A stretch of DNA of 64,000 nt from Posidonia oceanica (GCA_037176725.1 JAZBRS010000026.1:59126501-59190500), one strand, 5' to 3'; numbered from the stretch's first letter, positions 46,260 through 57,960 are shown. The notes: generated by a model from the sequence alone, not told the origin. Program-made: numbers and translations.

Positions 46260-47480
46260 TGTAGATATCCCATTTTCGCATTTCCCAGAGTTCATAGAGG
46301 ACAGGAGCTTCTGAGGCACCCAGATCACATAACTAAGGCTATAATAACACATTTTCTGGAGTTTTCGTGACTTACTTAAAAACAACACTTGATTCTACTT
46401 AGCTCAAGGATGTTAGCTGTGGCAGAGCTGACTCGCCCAAACTAGTGGCAAGTTTGAGTACCTTTGAGCACACTTTTCCACTCAAATCCATAGCTGATTT
46501 GAGTTAAAGAAGATGTTTTTATGATTTCACGAGATATCTGAAGTTTTACGAGCTTTTAATCGAGTTTTCTGGATCAAACCTAAAAGACAGGGTTAAAAAT
46601 GCAAAAGACGTTGCTAGTTGCCAGCTGGAGAGGCGACTGGGTTAGGCGCCATGTAAACAGGCGACTCAACTAGGCGCCACTCTAAGCGACGACTGACAGT
46701 CGTGGGCTCCGTTAAGCGAATCGGACAGTTGCTTTTCCACGGTCAATTCCCACTAACCCCTCAACCTTTAGGCGCCACCTCAACAGGCGACTAGACGGTT
46801 GCGGAACTGCCTCGGTCTTCCCCACGATCCTTGACCATTAGGTGCCACTCAAACCGGTGACTAATGATCGTGGTTCCCGTCAACCGAATTTCTACGGTTT
46901 TCTCCACGTTTGACTAGGCGGTTGCTAGCCTTAGTCGCCTACCCATCCGGCGACTAACGCTAACTGCCACTTTTCTAGAATTTTCTGAACTCCAATCGTC
47001 CTCACACCCCTAGAGTCTTTAAATAGACCCCCTAGGCCAGTGTTTTGACGGTCGGAACTTTGGAGAGAGAAATCCCCTGGTCGAAATTTTAGAGAGAGGC
47101 AGAGCCCTGTCAGTTTTGTAAGCCACCTTCAGAGAGCTAGATTCCCAATCTAGAAACTCTATCTCCTATCCTCAAGAGGTCACCAACCTAAGCTTCTATC
47201 TTCGATCCTAGAGATCCTAAGCCAAGCCAGAGCTCCGATCGTGCCTCTACTTCTACTCCACTACATACAACACGAGGGTGAAGGGAGTATCTTCCAATCT
47301 TTTTATCTCATATTGCATTTCTTGGAATAGGACCCATAGCATATGCATGCGGGGAACAACCCCCGGTTAATATTAGGTTTAATTGCTTATGTTATTTTCT
47401 ATCTACTTCTATTAACATTTACTACACTTGAACTAATCTACATCTTTTATTCTCATTTGTTTTGAAGGAAAGGAAATTGC
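46260..47480 (+). repeat. LTR (3', truncated) of the gag-only element
   Basis: Starts TGTAGATATCCCATTTT directly after a purine tract, matching the TGT(T/A)GA start of the large LTRs. It carries several AGGCGACT/AGGCGCC words and a perfect hairpin TTAGTCGCC 46931-46939 with GGCGACTAA 46949-46957. The end is not defined: near 47480-47500 minus-strand gag sequence takes over. Confidence 0.6.
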
Positions 47481-47619
47481 TTACATAACATGAAGGAGCC
47501 GCTGGACGACATCTTGCCGTCGATCCAGTGATTCGAGTACTCACAGCTTCATCATCTCCCCCCAGGTGTCTTGTCTACCCAAAGGCGAGTGGCGATCACA
47601 ACAAAGCTGTCGACGTCGT

Positions 47620-49100
47620 GGAAGCGCCGTCATCTTCAACTTAAACCCCCCCAAATCCACATCCACAGCTGGCAGCAGCCCTTTAACAATCATCTCAATA
47701 GAATCCTCCTTGGAGGGTTAATCTTTGACCTGGGTGGCTAAGGAGTGCCAGCGACCGACATACTCCCCGAATGGCTCTTGGGGCCTCTACCGGATAGCGA
47801 CAAGATCCTGCCTCTTGGGGATCAGGTCAAGGTTGAAAGCATACTGCTCAAGGAAGGCCTGAGAAAGATCAGTCCAAGTCTGAACCGCAGCCATGTCAAG
47901 GGAAGTGAACCACTTGAGCGTGAGGCCGGTCAAACTCTTCTGAAACAGGTGGATAAGGAGCCTTTCATCAGCCTGAAGCTGAGCAAGGTCCCCGCAGCAC
48001 ATTTTCAGATGCGAGATAGGGCAGCCTTTACCATTGTATTTATCGAAGACCGGGATGCGGAACTTCGAAGGGAGTGCGGCCTCGGGAAAGAGACAGAGGT
48101 TGTGAAACTGGTAAGACTGGTGGTCCTTGCCCTGCACTAGACGTAGTGCTTTCTCTAGAACATCCATCCTGTCATTGATGGGGTCTGGATTGGCTACCAA
48201 AGGGGATGGTGCAGTAGGGGTAGGGACTACATACACCGAGTGGGTCGCACCTAAGTGCTCCTCTGGATCTACCATAGCGTCGCCTGGTGGAGCAACGGGA
48301 CGGCCAGCGTATCCATGTAGTGGTGCTGTGTAGGCAGGAAAGTATGCTGGGTTTTGATCCTGATGCAAGGGAGATGGATAGGTAATATGCTGTGTAGTGT
48401 GTGGTGCAGATTGTTGGAGCAACAGTTGCTGCACAGGCGCAGTGCCGGGCAGCGAGCCAGTGGGATACTGTGCTCCAACTAGCCTGAAGGACTGATCACC
48501 AGGAAATGGAGTTGCATGCAGTGCACAGTGTTGTGCAGAAGCAGGAGACAGATCGCGCGCCCCCATCACCGGAGCAGTGTGTAGCTGGGGCGATGGTCTG
48601 GGCGGGGGTGCAGTGTGTGCAAGAGCAGGCCGCAAAGGAACCACAGGGGCAATAGGAACACAAGCGGGGTGAACTGATAGAGCCATACCCTGCAGTGTGT
48701 GGGCAAGCTCCATCAGGTGCCGATACTGCACTTCAGGGGACCTGTGAGTGGGAACACTGAATTGCAGGACCGACCAGGAGGCAGACTCAAGAGATCGGGA
48801 ACCGAAAGCAAAGGTCGCCGCAGCAAAAGGAATGTCAGGAGCGACATATCCCAGGGACGATGGGGTCAAAGGCGCCTTCGGAGCGCGAGGGGCGGTCATC
48901 GAGACAGATTCGACGACCGGATCCGGAGGGACGCAAGTCTACCAATGGCCCACAGCAAACTGGGGTGCCCTAGACACCTGAGGGTGGAATCCTGGTGTCA
49001 TAGAGGGCACAGAGCGAATGGAGGTGAAATCCGGAGGGACCCAAGTGGTAAACCCCTCCAAGTCAACAGTAAAGTGGAGCTCACCGGCAGACTGGGCCAT
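47620..49100 (-). pseudogene. gag of a large Tat element (minus), 3'-truncated
   Basis: The best start is the ATG at 49100-49098, since the frame is continuous with the long open part from Met 48899 and is broken only by TAG 48941-48939. After a long Pro/Ala/Thr/His-rich N-terminus comes the gag core: FDKYNGKGCPISHL, LFQKSLTGLTLKWFTSLD and FLEQYAFNLDLIPKRQ. Further stops are TAG 47789-47787 and TAA 47720-47718, with recognisable residues (GEYVGRWHSLA) between them, and homology fades by about 47620. No zinc knuckle, protease or pol remains. The nearest LTR upstream on this strand is LTR IV, whose primer binding site is 1.3 kb away, so this gag belongs to that element. It differs clearly from the gag at 41107-43792. 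Confidence 0.8.
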
Positions 49101-50392
49101 CGCTGACGGAGCCTAAGTGAGGGGAGGTTGCAATGAGAGAACGAAGATGCAGAGCCTAAAGGAGAGCTACTGCCGGAAGCAACGAGTAGCTCGAAGACAG
49201 AGGAGGGACGCTCAGAGTCCGAGCAGCGGATCCCGCACCTACCTGCAAAAGAGTAAAGGCGTTAGAGGTTGAATGCAATAAAGAGTTATTAGGGGTGACA
49301 TGAATGGCACACATGCAAATGAATGTCCTAAAATGCACTCTCTCACCATGCATGTCCTGAGTAGATGGCCTACTAGGACGCACTCATGGGCAATGGGCAA
49401 TGGGTTTGGACAGACTCCAGGTCAGAAAAAGCAGGTTCCCTGTCGAACTCCTAGCCAGAGCTGAGGAAATAACAGGGTGGTGTGTTGGTGGCCTCGACCC
49501 TGCCAAAAGCGTGGGTAGTACCCTCCATTAACACCGACACGACCCCTGGACATGGGGGACAGACCGGCTAACTTGGGCCAAGCCAAAAGCAGTGGAACAA
49601 GAAGTCGGGACCATCCTTGGCAAACTGTGGGTGGACTCAGAAGAGAGGATGCATGCTTTCTAAAATGATCAAACATGCAAAATGCTTTAGAGTCTTTTAC
49701 TTGCATTTTATTAACCAGAGGGGAAAATTATGAGTTTTTGGCTCTAGTTGTGCTTAGATGTTATTGCTTGGCTTTATTGTAGCTTTTAGATTAAGCAAAG
49801 GGGGAAGCAAGCATGTTCCTACTATCCTAGACATGGCATGTGCAAAGGGGAAGAAAATCAACCAAATATGGCAGGCAATCAATCACACAACAAAGCAAAA
49901 GGCATGCGCATGGCATGTGCAGGTGTTTGTGAGCATGATAGTGCAGAAAAAAGGATTCATCATGTCAAAAGGCATATATACAGGGCATGTGCATATGTAG
50001 TGGCATAGCAAGTGTGTAAAAGAAGGCGCTCATCATTCAAAAAGCATGTATTGTTGCCAAACAAGTATGTGGACATGCATTATGCAAGAAATAAAGTAGT
50101 AATAAGCCAATAAGACAAAGAAAGTAAAGACCGGTAAGCAATAAAGCAGATAAGGGCAGAAGCAAAGAACAAAGCAAGTAAACAAGCAAACTAGACAGAG
50201 CAGAGCAAGACAAAGCAGAAGCCACGGCGAAGCAGGCGAGGCAGGTGCAAAACCCAAGCAAAGTAGCCATAAGGCGACTCGTTAGGATTTAGCACTGAAG
50301 AGCAAGCAAAACAGGCAAAAGAGGCACAAAGGCAGGCAAAACTGCAAAAACAAGCAAGCGAAAAGCCAGAAGCGAAAGTCGGAGTCTGTCTA
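49101..50392 (-). other. 5' leader between primer binding site and gag (minus)
   Basis: Non-coding leader of the element that uses LTR IV as its 5' LTR. It contains AAAGCAAG/GGCATGTGC-like words at 49800-50230. No ORF of credible composition is seen; a packaging signal would be expected here but cannot be pointed to. Confidence 0.6.
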
Positions 50393-50410
50393 TCCCCAGC
50401 AGAGTTGCCA
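50393..50410 (-). promoter_or_regulatory. Primer binding site of LTR IV
   Basis: On the minus strand TGGCAACTCTGCTGGGGA starts one base after the LTR end (CA at 50413-50412). A TGG start directly after the LTR is what a tRNA 3' CCA primer needs. I recall an Arg tRNA primer for Ogre/Tat elements but did not check complementarity. Confidence 0.75.
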
Positions 50411-51119
50411 CTGTAATAATCCCGGTGTTCAAATCGTCCATGCACACTGCCAAAAGCTCGCATGCACCGATAAGAATCAGGTTCACTATTAGCCGCTATG
50501 TCCGAGGAGGAAAGCTCAACTCGAAAACACTTAAAGCAGGGAAAAAGAAAAGAAAAGAAGAAGATAAGACAAATCAGAGTCACCACCGTGTCTATTATCG
50601 GGAGACAAGGAAAATCAGGGAAATGCGTGAATAATCACGCAAAACCAAGCAAAAGATGCAATGCAAAGCAATGCAAGAGAAGAGAGATGCAAATGAATGC
50701 AAATGATATGACTTATGCCTAGGATAAGGGTAATATGGTCATTACGGGCCAAAAGACTGGGCAAGGACTCTTGTTACGTGCGGGGAAGGTGTTAGGCACC
50801 CCCGACATGCCCGAGAATTGGTCTTTCTAGGCTTACGCTCGCATACGCAGGGAAATGCAAACTTGAATGCCTAAGTGCCATGAATGCCTAAATGGATGCT
50901 CATAGGTGTGCTCTAAGTGATGGAATGCAATACAAGGAATTAAACGTGCTATCTAAGCGCTCAGCAACGTTGTCTGTATTCCGAACCGGACGAACCCTGG
51001 CTCGTGAGAACTCCAGGCAGTAAGCATCACTACCCTATACGCAAATGCAGGCGAAAGAACAAAACATCGGTAAAACCAAGCAATGTAGGCGACATGTAAG
51101 AGAAAACAGCATAAAACAC

Positions 51120-51615
51120 GTAAAATGGTGCGAAAGACAAAGTGGCACACAAAACGGTGCAAGAAACAAGAACGACATGCAAAACGGTGCAAGAAACAAA
51201 GCTAGCTAGCAAAACGGTGCGAGAAACAAAGTGGGCACGTGAAATGATGCCAAAAGTGAAGCGAGCACGCAAAACGGTGCGAGAAACAAAGCAGGCACGC
51301 AAAATAGTGCCAAAACAAAGCCAACACGCGAAATGGCGTGAAAAACAAAGCAAGCACGCAAAACGATGCAAGAAACGAAGCGGGCATGCAAAACAGTGCC
51401 AAAAGCGAAGTGGGCACACAGAACGGTGCCAAAACATAGCCAGCATGTGAAATGGTGCGAGAAATAAAGCAAGCACGCAAAACGATGCCAAAAGCAAAGC
51501 GGGCACGCAAAACGATGCGAAAGACAGAGCGGGCACGCAAAATGATGCCAAAAGCCAAGCGAGCATGCAAAACGGTGCTAAAGCAAAGCGGGCACGCAAA
51601 ACGGTGCCAAAGCAA
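51120..51615 (-). repeat. 30-bp array, LTR IV copy 1
   Basis: About sixteen units of the GGCACGCAAAACGGTGC type, the largest of these arrays in the window. Confidence 0.88.
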
Positions 51616-51748
51616 GCGAAATAAATCATCGATAAAGCCATGCAGATGCAGATGCAAAAAGGAAGAGCAAGAGAAGCAATGGGGAGGCAAACGATGCTAG
51701 TATAAGGACATGCACCGCTTAAGGGCCACGCACTGTAGGTGTGAAGAC

Positions 51749-52075
51749 CTACAAAGGGGAAAGGAAGCAAGTGGAAGGATTGCCACTGTTCTGTGACTGT
51801 TTCCCACTAATCCGTCCCATGATGTGTCTCGCACGCTGCCAAAAGCTCGCGGTGCGATCGGATCGTGGAAAAGGAGGAAGAAAGTCGCAATTAGTAGTGA
51901 ATCCAGGGGAAACACAACCCAAAACACAGAGAGTACGCGAAAAGGAGAGATAGAGTTGATGAGCAAGAAGAGGAAGTCCTAATCTACGTGCTCGAGAAGA
52001 CGAGAAGCAAAAACAATGCATGCAATGCAAATGGTGTGCAAATGAAATGCTGTGCAGGAGTTCAGGAGGACTTAC
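51749..52075 (-). other. Intron-like segment, LTR IV copy 1 (327 nt)
   Basis: Minus-strand donor CCAAG/GTAAGTCC and acceptor CCCTTTGTAG/GTCTTC; the same length as in LTRs I, II and III. Confidence 0.45.
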
Positions 52076-52914
52076 CTTGGAGATCTGAAACCTGATCTGA
52101 GAAAGGCTTGGTCTGCATTGAAGTGCGCTCCACTGGGGTTGTCCAGGTAGCTTGGTTGAGAAGATCCGGCGGCCCGATCAGAAGATATGCAGGCTTCAAG
52201 GCAGAAGGGGCCAAGAACAGAGGAGAAGAATGGATCTAAGTGTAAAAAAGGTCCTAGGGGTGTGTGTGAACGTGTCTCTTTCTCTGTTAAGGTTCGGACC
52301 AGAGAGGGTCCAAAAGAGAGAGGTTTTCACGGATGGAGCGACGCGAAGAAGGGAAAGATAAAGAAAAAGGGAGTCGCCACCATGTCTATTAAGTCGGGAG
52401 ACATGGAAAATTGGGGGAATGTATGAAAAAACACGCAAAACCACGCAAGAAGATGCAATTCAATGCAAATGCTATGCAAAGAGGATGTCTCGTGCCAAGG
52501 ACGAGGGCAAAAGGGACATTGTGGGCCAGAGAAAGGGTAAGGACTCCTGTTACGTGTGGGGAAGGTGTTAGGCACCCCCGACACACCCGAGAAGCGGTCT
52601 TTCTAGGCTTACGCTCGCTTTTGAGGGAAAATGCATGCTTTGAATGCCTAAGTGCCATGAATGTCTAATTAGATGCTCAAGGGTGTGCTCTAAGTGATGA
52701 AATGCGTGCAAGGAATTAAACGTGCTATTTAAGCGCTTAGCAACGCTGTCGGTATTTCAAACCGGGCGAAGCCTGGCTCGTGAGAACTCCAGGCAGTAAG
52801 CATCACTGCCCTATATGCAAATGCAGGCGATAAAACAAAACGACGGTAAAACCAGGCTATGCTAGCGACTTGCAAGCGAAAATGGGAGCAAACACGCAAG
52901 ACGGAGTGGGAAAC

Positions 52915-53180
52915 GGAAGTCAGCACGCAAAATGGTGCAAGAAACAAAGTCGGCATGCAAAACAGTAAAAGAAACAAAGCAGGCACGCAAAACGGTGCAA
53001 GAAACAAAGTAGGCACGTAAAACGATGCAGGAAACAAAGCAGGCACGTAAAACGGTGCAGGAAATAAAGTAGGCACGCAAAACAGTGCAGGAATCAATGT
53101 CGGAACGCAAAACGATGCAAGAAACAAAGTCGGCACGCAAAACGATGCAAGAAACAAAGCCAGCACGCAAAACGGTGCAA
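52915..53180 (-). repeat. 30-bp array, LTR IV copy 2
   Basis: About nine units of GGCACGCAAAACGGTGCAAGAAACAAAG-like sequence. The 223- and 253-codon minus-strand frames across it are repeat translations. Confidence 0.88.
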
Positions 53181-53185
53181 GCAAC

Positions 53186-53433
53186 AAGCGAAACAAAACA
53201 TCGGAAAAGCCACGCAATGTAGGGGTATGACAAGCAAAGGGGAAAGCAAATCCGGGCGAAAAACAAGCAATACAATCGTAAAAGCAAAACATCGGAAAAG
53301 CCATGCAATGCAGGGGTACGACAAGCAAAGGCGAAAACAAATCCAGGCGAGAAAACAAGCGATGCAAAGGTAAAAGCAAAACCTCGAAAAAGCCATGCAA
53401 TACAGGGGTATGACAAGCAAAGGGGGAGATTAA
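53186..53433 (-). repeat. About 91-bp triplicate in LTR IV copy 2
   Basis: AAAACATCGGAAAAGCCA recurs near 53195 and 53287 and, with changes, near 53378, giving three units of about 91 bp. I did not find this triplication in the other LTRs. Confidence 0.8.
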
Positions 53434-53551
53434 ACGACATGACGGGCGTCAACCGGGCAGTTAGGGTTGCCAGCCTGGATACGAAGGAGAGATAAGTGGT
53501 GTGAGTGTAAGAACAAACACCAGGAGGACCACGCAATGCAGGTGTGAAGAC

Positions 53552-53875
53552 CTGCAAAGGGGAAAGGAAGCAAGTGGGGGGATCACCACAATTCTGTGAC
53601 TGTTTCCCACTAAACCGTCCCACGATGTGTCTCGCATGCTGTCCAAAGCTCGCTGTGCAATCGGATCATGGAAAAGGGGGAAGAAGACTGCAATCAGTAG
53701 TGAATCCAAGGGAAAACTCAACCCAAAAACACTAGGAAGACGCGAAAGGAGGAAGTAGAGTAGATAGGCATAAGGAGAAGCTCTATTCTACATGCACGGA
53801 AAACGAGACGCGAAAACAGTGCATGCAAAGCAAATGATGTGCAAAAATGCTGTGCAAGAGTTCAAGAGGACTTAC
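53552..53875 (-). other. Intron-like segment, LTR IV copy 2 (324 nt)
   Basis: Minus-strand donor CCTAG/GTAAGTCC and acceptor CCTTTGCAG/GTCTTC. The acceptor base has changed from TAG to CAG, keeping the splice rule. Confidence 0.45.
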
Positions 53876-56800
53876 CTAGGAGATCTGAAGCCTGATCTGA
53901 GAAGTGCTTGGTCTGCATTGAAGTGCGCTCCACCGGAGTTGTCCAGGTAGCTTGGTTGCAAAGATCCGGCGGTCCGATTGGAAGATATGCAGGCTTTAAG
54001 GCAGAAGGGCTAAGAACTGAGGAGAAGAATGGATCTAAGTGTAAAAGAAGTCCTGGGGTGTGCAAAATAGGTCCTCCCACGTACATGGGAGCTAGGAGTG
54101 CTCAAAAGTGTCCTAGGATACTGAGTGCTGTAAAAAAGGGGTGCAATGCATGCAAAAAATGCAAGGAAAAGGACCTATATGCAAATAGGAGGAGTGCAGG
54201 GGCTTATGTGCAAATTAACCCTAAATGTGTACAAAAGAGTGCAAATGTATGCAAGAATGCTAATGCAGGGATGCATGGGCTAGGCGCAATGTTAAATAGG
54301 GTGGATGTATGTAAAAATGCAAGGAAAGGGGCCTAAGTGTAATTTTCAGAAAACTTATGGACTAAGATGCAAAAACCAGCAAACGGGCACAAATCCCAAA
54401 AGAAAACCAGCAGGGGAGTCCTATGCAACTTTGGAAAAGTTCGGACAAGAGAGACAAAGCCAAGAAGCATTAAAAAACCATAAAAGGTGGTCCTAGGGAC
54501 CTATGTGCAAATTTCTAGAAAACCGGGACTAAAATAGCAAATCCAGGAAGAAAATAAATATGTACAGTCACAGTAGTGTTTGAAAACTTGGGTGCAACCT
54601 AAACAGGCTCTAGGTTTGAAAGCAAAGCCAAGGGAAAACCACATGAAAGCAAAACAATGGAAGGACCTATGTGCAAGCCTTTGAAAAAGCTAAGGGCTTA
54701 TTTGCAAGAAAAAATAGAAACCTAGGGGGGCCTTTTGAAGTTCATAAGGGCCTGAAAGCAAAAAACAGAAACTTCTGAACTAAACAAAAAGTCCAAGAAA
54801 ACCCAAAACAAGGCTACAGTTCATGCACAAGGACCCAAGCGTGATTAAAATAAAAACTTGGACTAAAATGCAAGTCCAAAAGAGAAATAAAAAGCTTCTA
54901 TAAAACAAGAGGGAGGACTGATCTGCAAATATGAGAAATCAGGGGGCTAATCTGCAAAGCCAAGAAAACACACAGACACAGCAGCTCAAGGGGGAAGGAC
55001 CTTTGTGCAATAAAACAAAACAAGAGGGCTTTCTTGCAAAAGGGAATCATACATATTCTATAGCTCAGAGGGACCCAAAAGCAAATAAACTAAGATCAGG
55101 GGCTTTTTTGCAATATTAAAGTAGAAAGAGGAATGAAGGATGCATGCTGTGTGGACCTAGATGCAATAATCTAAACCTAAGGTGGTTTCATGCAATGCAG
55201 TATGATAAGAACGGAAAAATTAAATGAAAATAAACTGTGGAGGACCTAAGTGCAAAAATGAGTAAATGCAAGGGTCTGGATGCAAAAGACCAGAAAACCA
55301 CAGTACACAGGAGGACCAGAAAGTAAATAAACAAAACAAGAGTATTTTTTATTAATGTTGCATGCAGTTAACTTAGGGATTAAATGAAATTTCAAATAAA
55401 ATAGGACTAAGTTGTAGATATAAAGAACACAAGGATTAAGCTGCAAAATGACCAAATAAGCGCATGGCATTTAACATGACAGAGGACCTATGTGCAAGAA
55501 AATGAAAACTCAAGGGGCATACAGTAATATTAACATGATTTCATTACTGAAATAAATAAACGAACTATACACAAGCACAGTAAAATAAATAAACGAAGGA
55601 CTGGTATGTAAATAACAGGAACAAACGTACTTTATGCTAATGTAAATAAAAAACGAAAGTAAAGAAATAATGCTACAGTGACATGCAGTTGCAGACGCGG
55701 CGGTGTTCTGCGGAATCCGGCGAAGCTGCCGGAGAAGACGAGAAGTCCGGCGACTTCTGGAGAGAGGCACAGGTAATGAAAAGCAGAAAAGAAAAGTTCG
55801 GAAGCAGGAAGGGGTTCAGGCAAACCCCTGGAGAAAGAGATCTACCTGTGGTGCTGTCCGAAGCGAGCTGATGACGTGAGGATGATCGGAGCTCTGAGAC
55901 AGAACCAAGGGGAGCTGTTGGAGCGGCCGCGGAGCTTGGCGACAGGTTCGGTGCGATTGTGGGATCATGGCGAAGCTTTCTGGACAGAGAGGGGATGGTT
56001 GTGCTGCGCCGGGACCGGAGATGGTTTCAGCACTGGAACCAATGAGTGCTGAGGGTCGTCTAGGTCTTCCGGAGCTCTGGAAGCGGTGGGGAGGATTGGG
56101 TTCACTCGAGTGAACTCACAGGAAGCCCTCTGGACGCTCAGAATGGAGTGTTGTGCTCTGGAACAGGAGGAATTTCTCTGGTTTTGTTTGGGTGATTTTT
56201 GGGTCAAAGCGAATGTCAGGCCACTAGGGGGATGCACGGGCAATTGGGGGCTATTGGGAGCGAGGTGGGGAGTGGCTTGAGGTCTGGAGAGCTGGCAGAG
56301 GCTTGAGCAACGAAGTCGTTGCTCAAACCAAAGAAACCTGGCATGCTCTGGGCTGTGGCAGTGTTTGTGGGTGAGAGGCGAAGCCGGACGGTGGTGACGC
56401 GAGCTGGGATGGTGGCTGTGACCGTTAGGAGGGTGGCTTGAATCGAGGTCGATCACAGAAGTCGCAAGGGCGGCAAGAGGAGTTAATGGAGTTCGGACTG
56501 TGGTGAAGGAAATGAGCTGTAAGGGTGCTGTGGTGAGCCGAAGGGCTTGCTGAGGGCTTGGTCCGGTCTGGGGGGAAGTGTGGGTTCGAGGAAGATGGTC
56601 TGGGTTTGGTTCGAGGGAGAGAGGAGGTGCTAGTTTGCTGGGAATTGGATTTGGGAGAGAATGCATTTGTTTTGGGTGAGCTGGTTCAGTAGGTGTTGGA
56701 GGCCGGCTCTGGGGATGTTTAGGTGTTGGTGAGGTTGGGTTTTGCAGAGTGGAGGATGGGGTATGGTCTAGGTTCATGGGGTAAGGGTTTAGGTGTTGGT

Positions 56801-57639
56801 TTTACTTGGTTTTCTTGGGTGAGTTCGGGTGTTAAGTTCTGCAGGTTGGCTTGGGTTTTGAAGGGGTGCCAGTCAGGAGGTTTTGGTGTTAGTGAGGGCT
56901 TGGTTTTGCTGGTGAGGAGTGGGATCAAATGAGCTAGATTGGGTTTGGTTCGGGGGTGAATTTAGGTGTTAGTTGGGTGAGGTTGAGGAGTGATGCAGAG
57001 GGGAGATGATGTTGGTTTGGAGGAAATTGGGCAGGAGAGGGATGAAGGAAGGAAAAAAATGAAAAAAGTGGAAATTGGTGGGCTTGGGCCGGCTTGGAAA
57101 TGGGGGAGAAAAAGAGGAAAAAAGAAAGGAAGAAAGAAGAAGAAGAAATAAGGAGAAGAAGAAGAGAAAAAGGAAAAAAGAAAAAAGAAAAAGAAAGGGG
57201 AAAGGGCTTAGTGGGCCTTGGGCTTGATTAGGATTTAGCTTTGTTTTTCGTAATTAGATTAGGTTTGATTTAATTTAAATGGATTTGGTTGTTGATTGTT
57301 TAAATTGATTAAAATTAAGTTGAAATGGATTTTGTGTTTTAAATGGATTTTAGGATTTCTTAAAATGGGGTTTAGGGGTTTAGTTTATTTTTTAATGAGT
57401 TTGGATATGTGACTTGGTTAGTTTTAAATTTAAATGAGTTTTGATTTATTTAAATGGGTTTTGTCTTTGATTTGTTAACTTCAAAGTAGTTTTAGTTCTT
57501 AATTAGGTTTGAGGATGGGCTTTGCTTTTTAAGTGGGCTTGAGGCCTTGATTGGGATTAATTAAGTTGTAGTTGTGATCTAGATTTGCATGGATTAGTTT
57601 TAGGTCTTAGAGTTCTAAGTTTTTTAGGGTCTTGAAGTT

Positions 57640-57960
57640 TCAAGTGGATTAGGTTGTGTGTTGTAAGGTTTAGGAGTTTTGAGTGGATTAGGTTGTGTTG
57701 TAGGGTTTAGGGTTTAGGGTTTAGCATGATTGTAGGGTTTAGGGTTTAAGGAGGGTTTAGGGTTTGGTTTAGTGGATAAGGGTTTAGGAAAGTTTTAGGC
57801 TTTAGGGTTTTTAGTGGATTAGGGTTTAAGGTTTTGGATTTGGATGTTGATTAAGGTTTGGGGTTTAGGCTAGGGTTTTGATGTTTGGTGTGGTGGGGCT
57901 TAGGGTTTAAGGAGGGTTTAGGGTTTAGGAAAGTTTTAGGGTTTAGGGTTTGAGGAGAAA
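57640..57960 (-). repeat. Telomere-like TTTAGGG runs in U3 of LTR IV
   Basis: Repeated GGGTTTAGGGTTTAGGGTTTA-like runs, mixed with GGTTTAAGGAGG variants. Comparable runs are at 18110-18170 and 18860-18895 (fragment V), while LTRs I and III start with scattered AAACCCTAA. Confidence 0.85.

Larger units (their letters stand above)
40292..47500 (+). mobile_element. Gag-only (non-autonomous) Ty3/gypsy-type element
   Basis: A gag-like reading frame (41107-43792) is followed by 2.4 kb of non-coding DNA, a purine tract GGAGGGACATC and an LTR start TGTAGATATCCC at 46260. No protease, RT, RNase H or integrase motif is seen between gag and the LTR. This organisation matches terminal-repeat retrotransposons with only a GAG domain (TR-GAG), which rely on enzymes from related elements. 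The 5' boundary is obscured by LTR III at 40291, and the 3' LTR is cut near 47480-47500 by minus-strand gag DNA. Confidence 0.65.
52262..54070 (-). repeat. Second copy of the U5/R segment within LTR IV
   Basis: The breakpoint is at GGTCCTAGGGGTGTG (about 52247-52261), which also occurs at the end of the duplicate near 54050. The first 100 bp (52262-52361) does not match the U5 end of copy 1; the rest does, including the PMD-unrelated 30-bp array (52915-53180), the splice-like sites and GATGCTTACTGCCTGGAGTT (reverse complement). Copies 1 and 2 are visibly diverged, so the duplication is old or was made from two different LTRs. Confidence 0.75.

Noticed and set aside
51030..51770. 246-codon minus-strand ORF
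   Set aside because: Spans the 30-bp array of LTR IV copy 1; repeat translation.
52729..53623. 223- and 253-codon minus-strand ORFs rich in Phe, Cys, Ala
   Set aside because: They are translations of the 30-bp U5 array and the 91-bp triplicate, overlap in two frames, and have no protein family character.
55965..56777. 270-codon minus-strand Pro/His/Ser-rich ORF
   Set aside because: Lies in the U3/R part of LTR IV with strong composition bias; no matching frame seen in the homologous parts of other LTRs.
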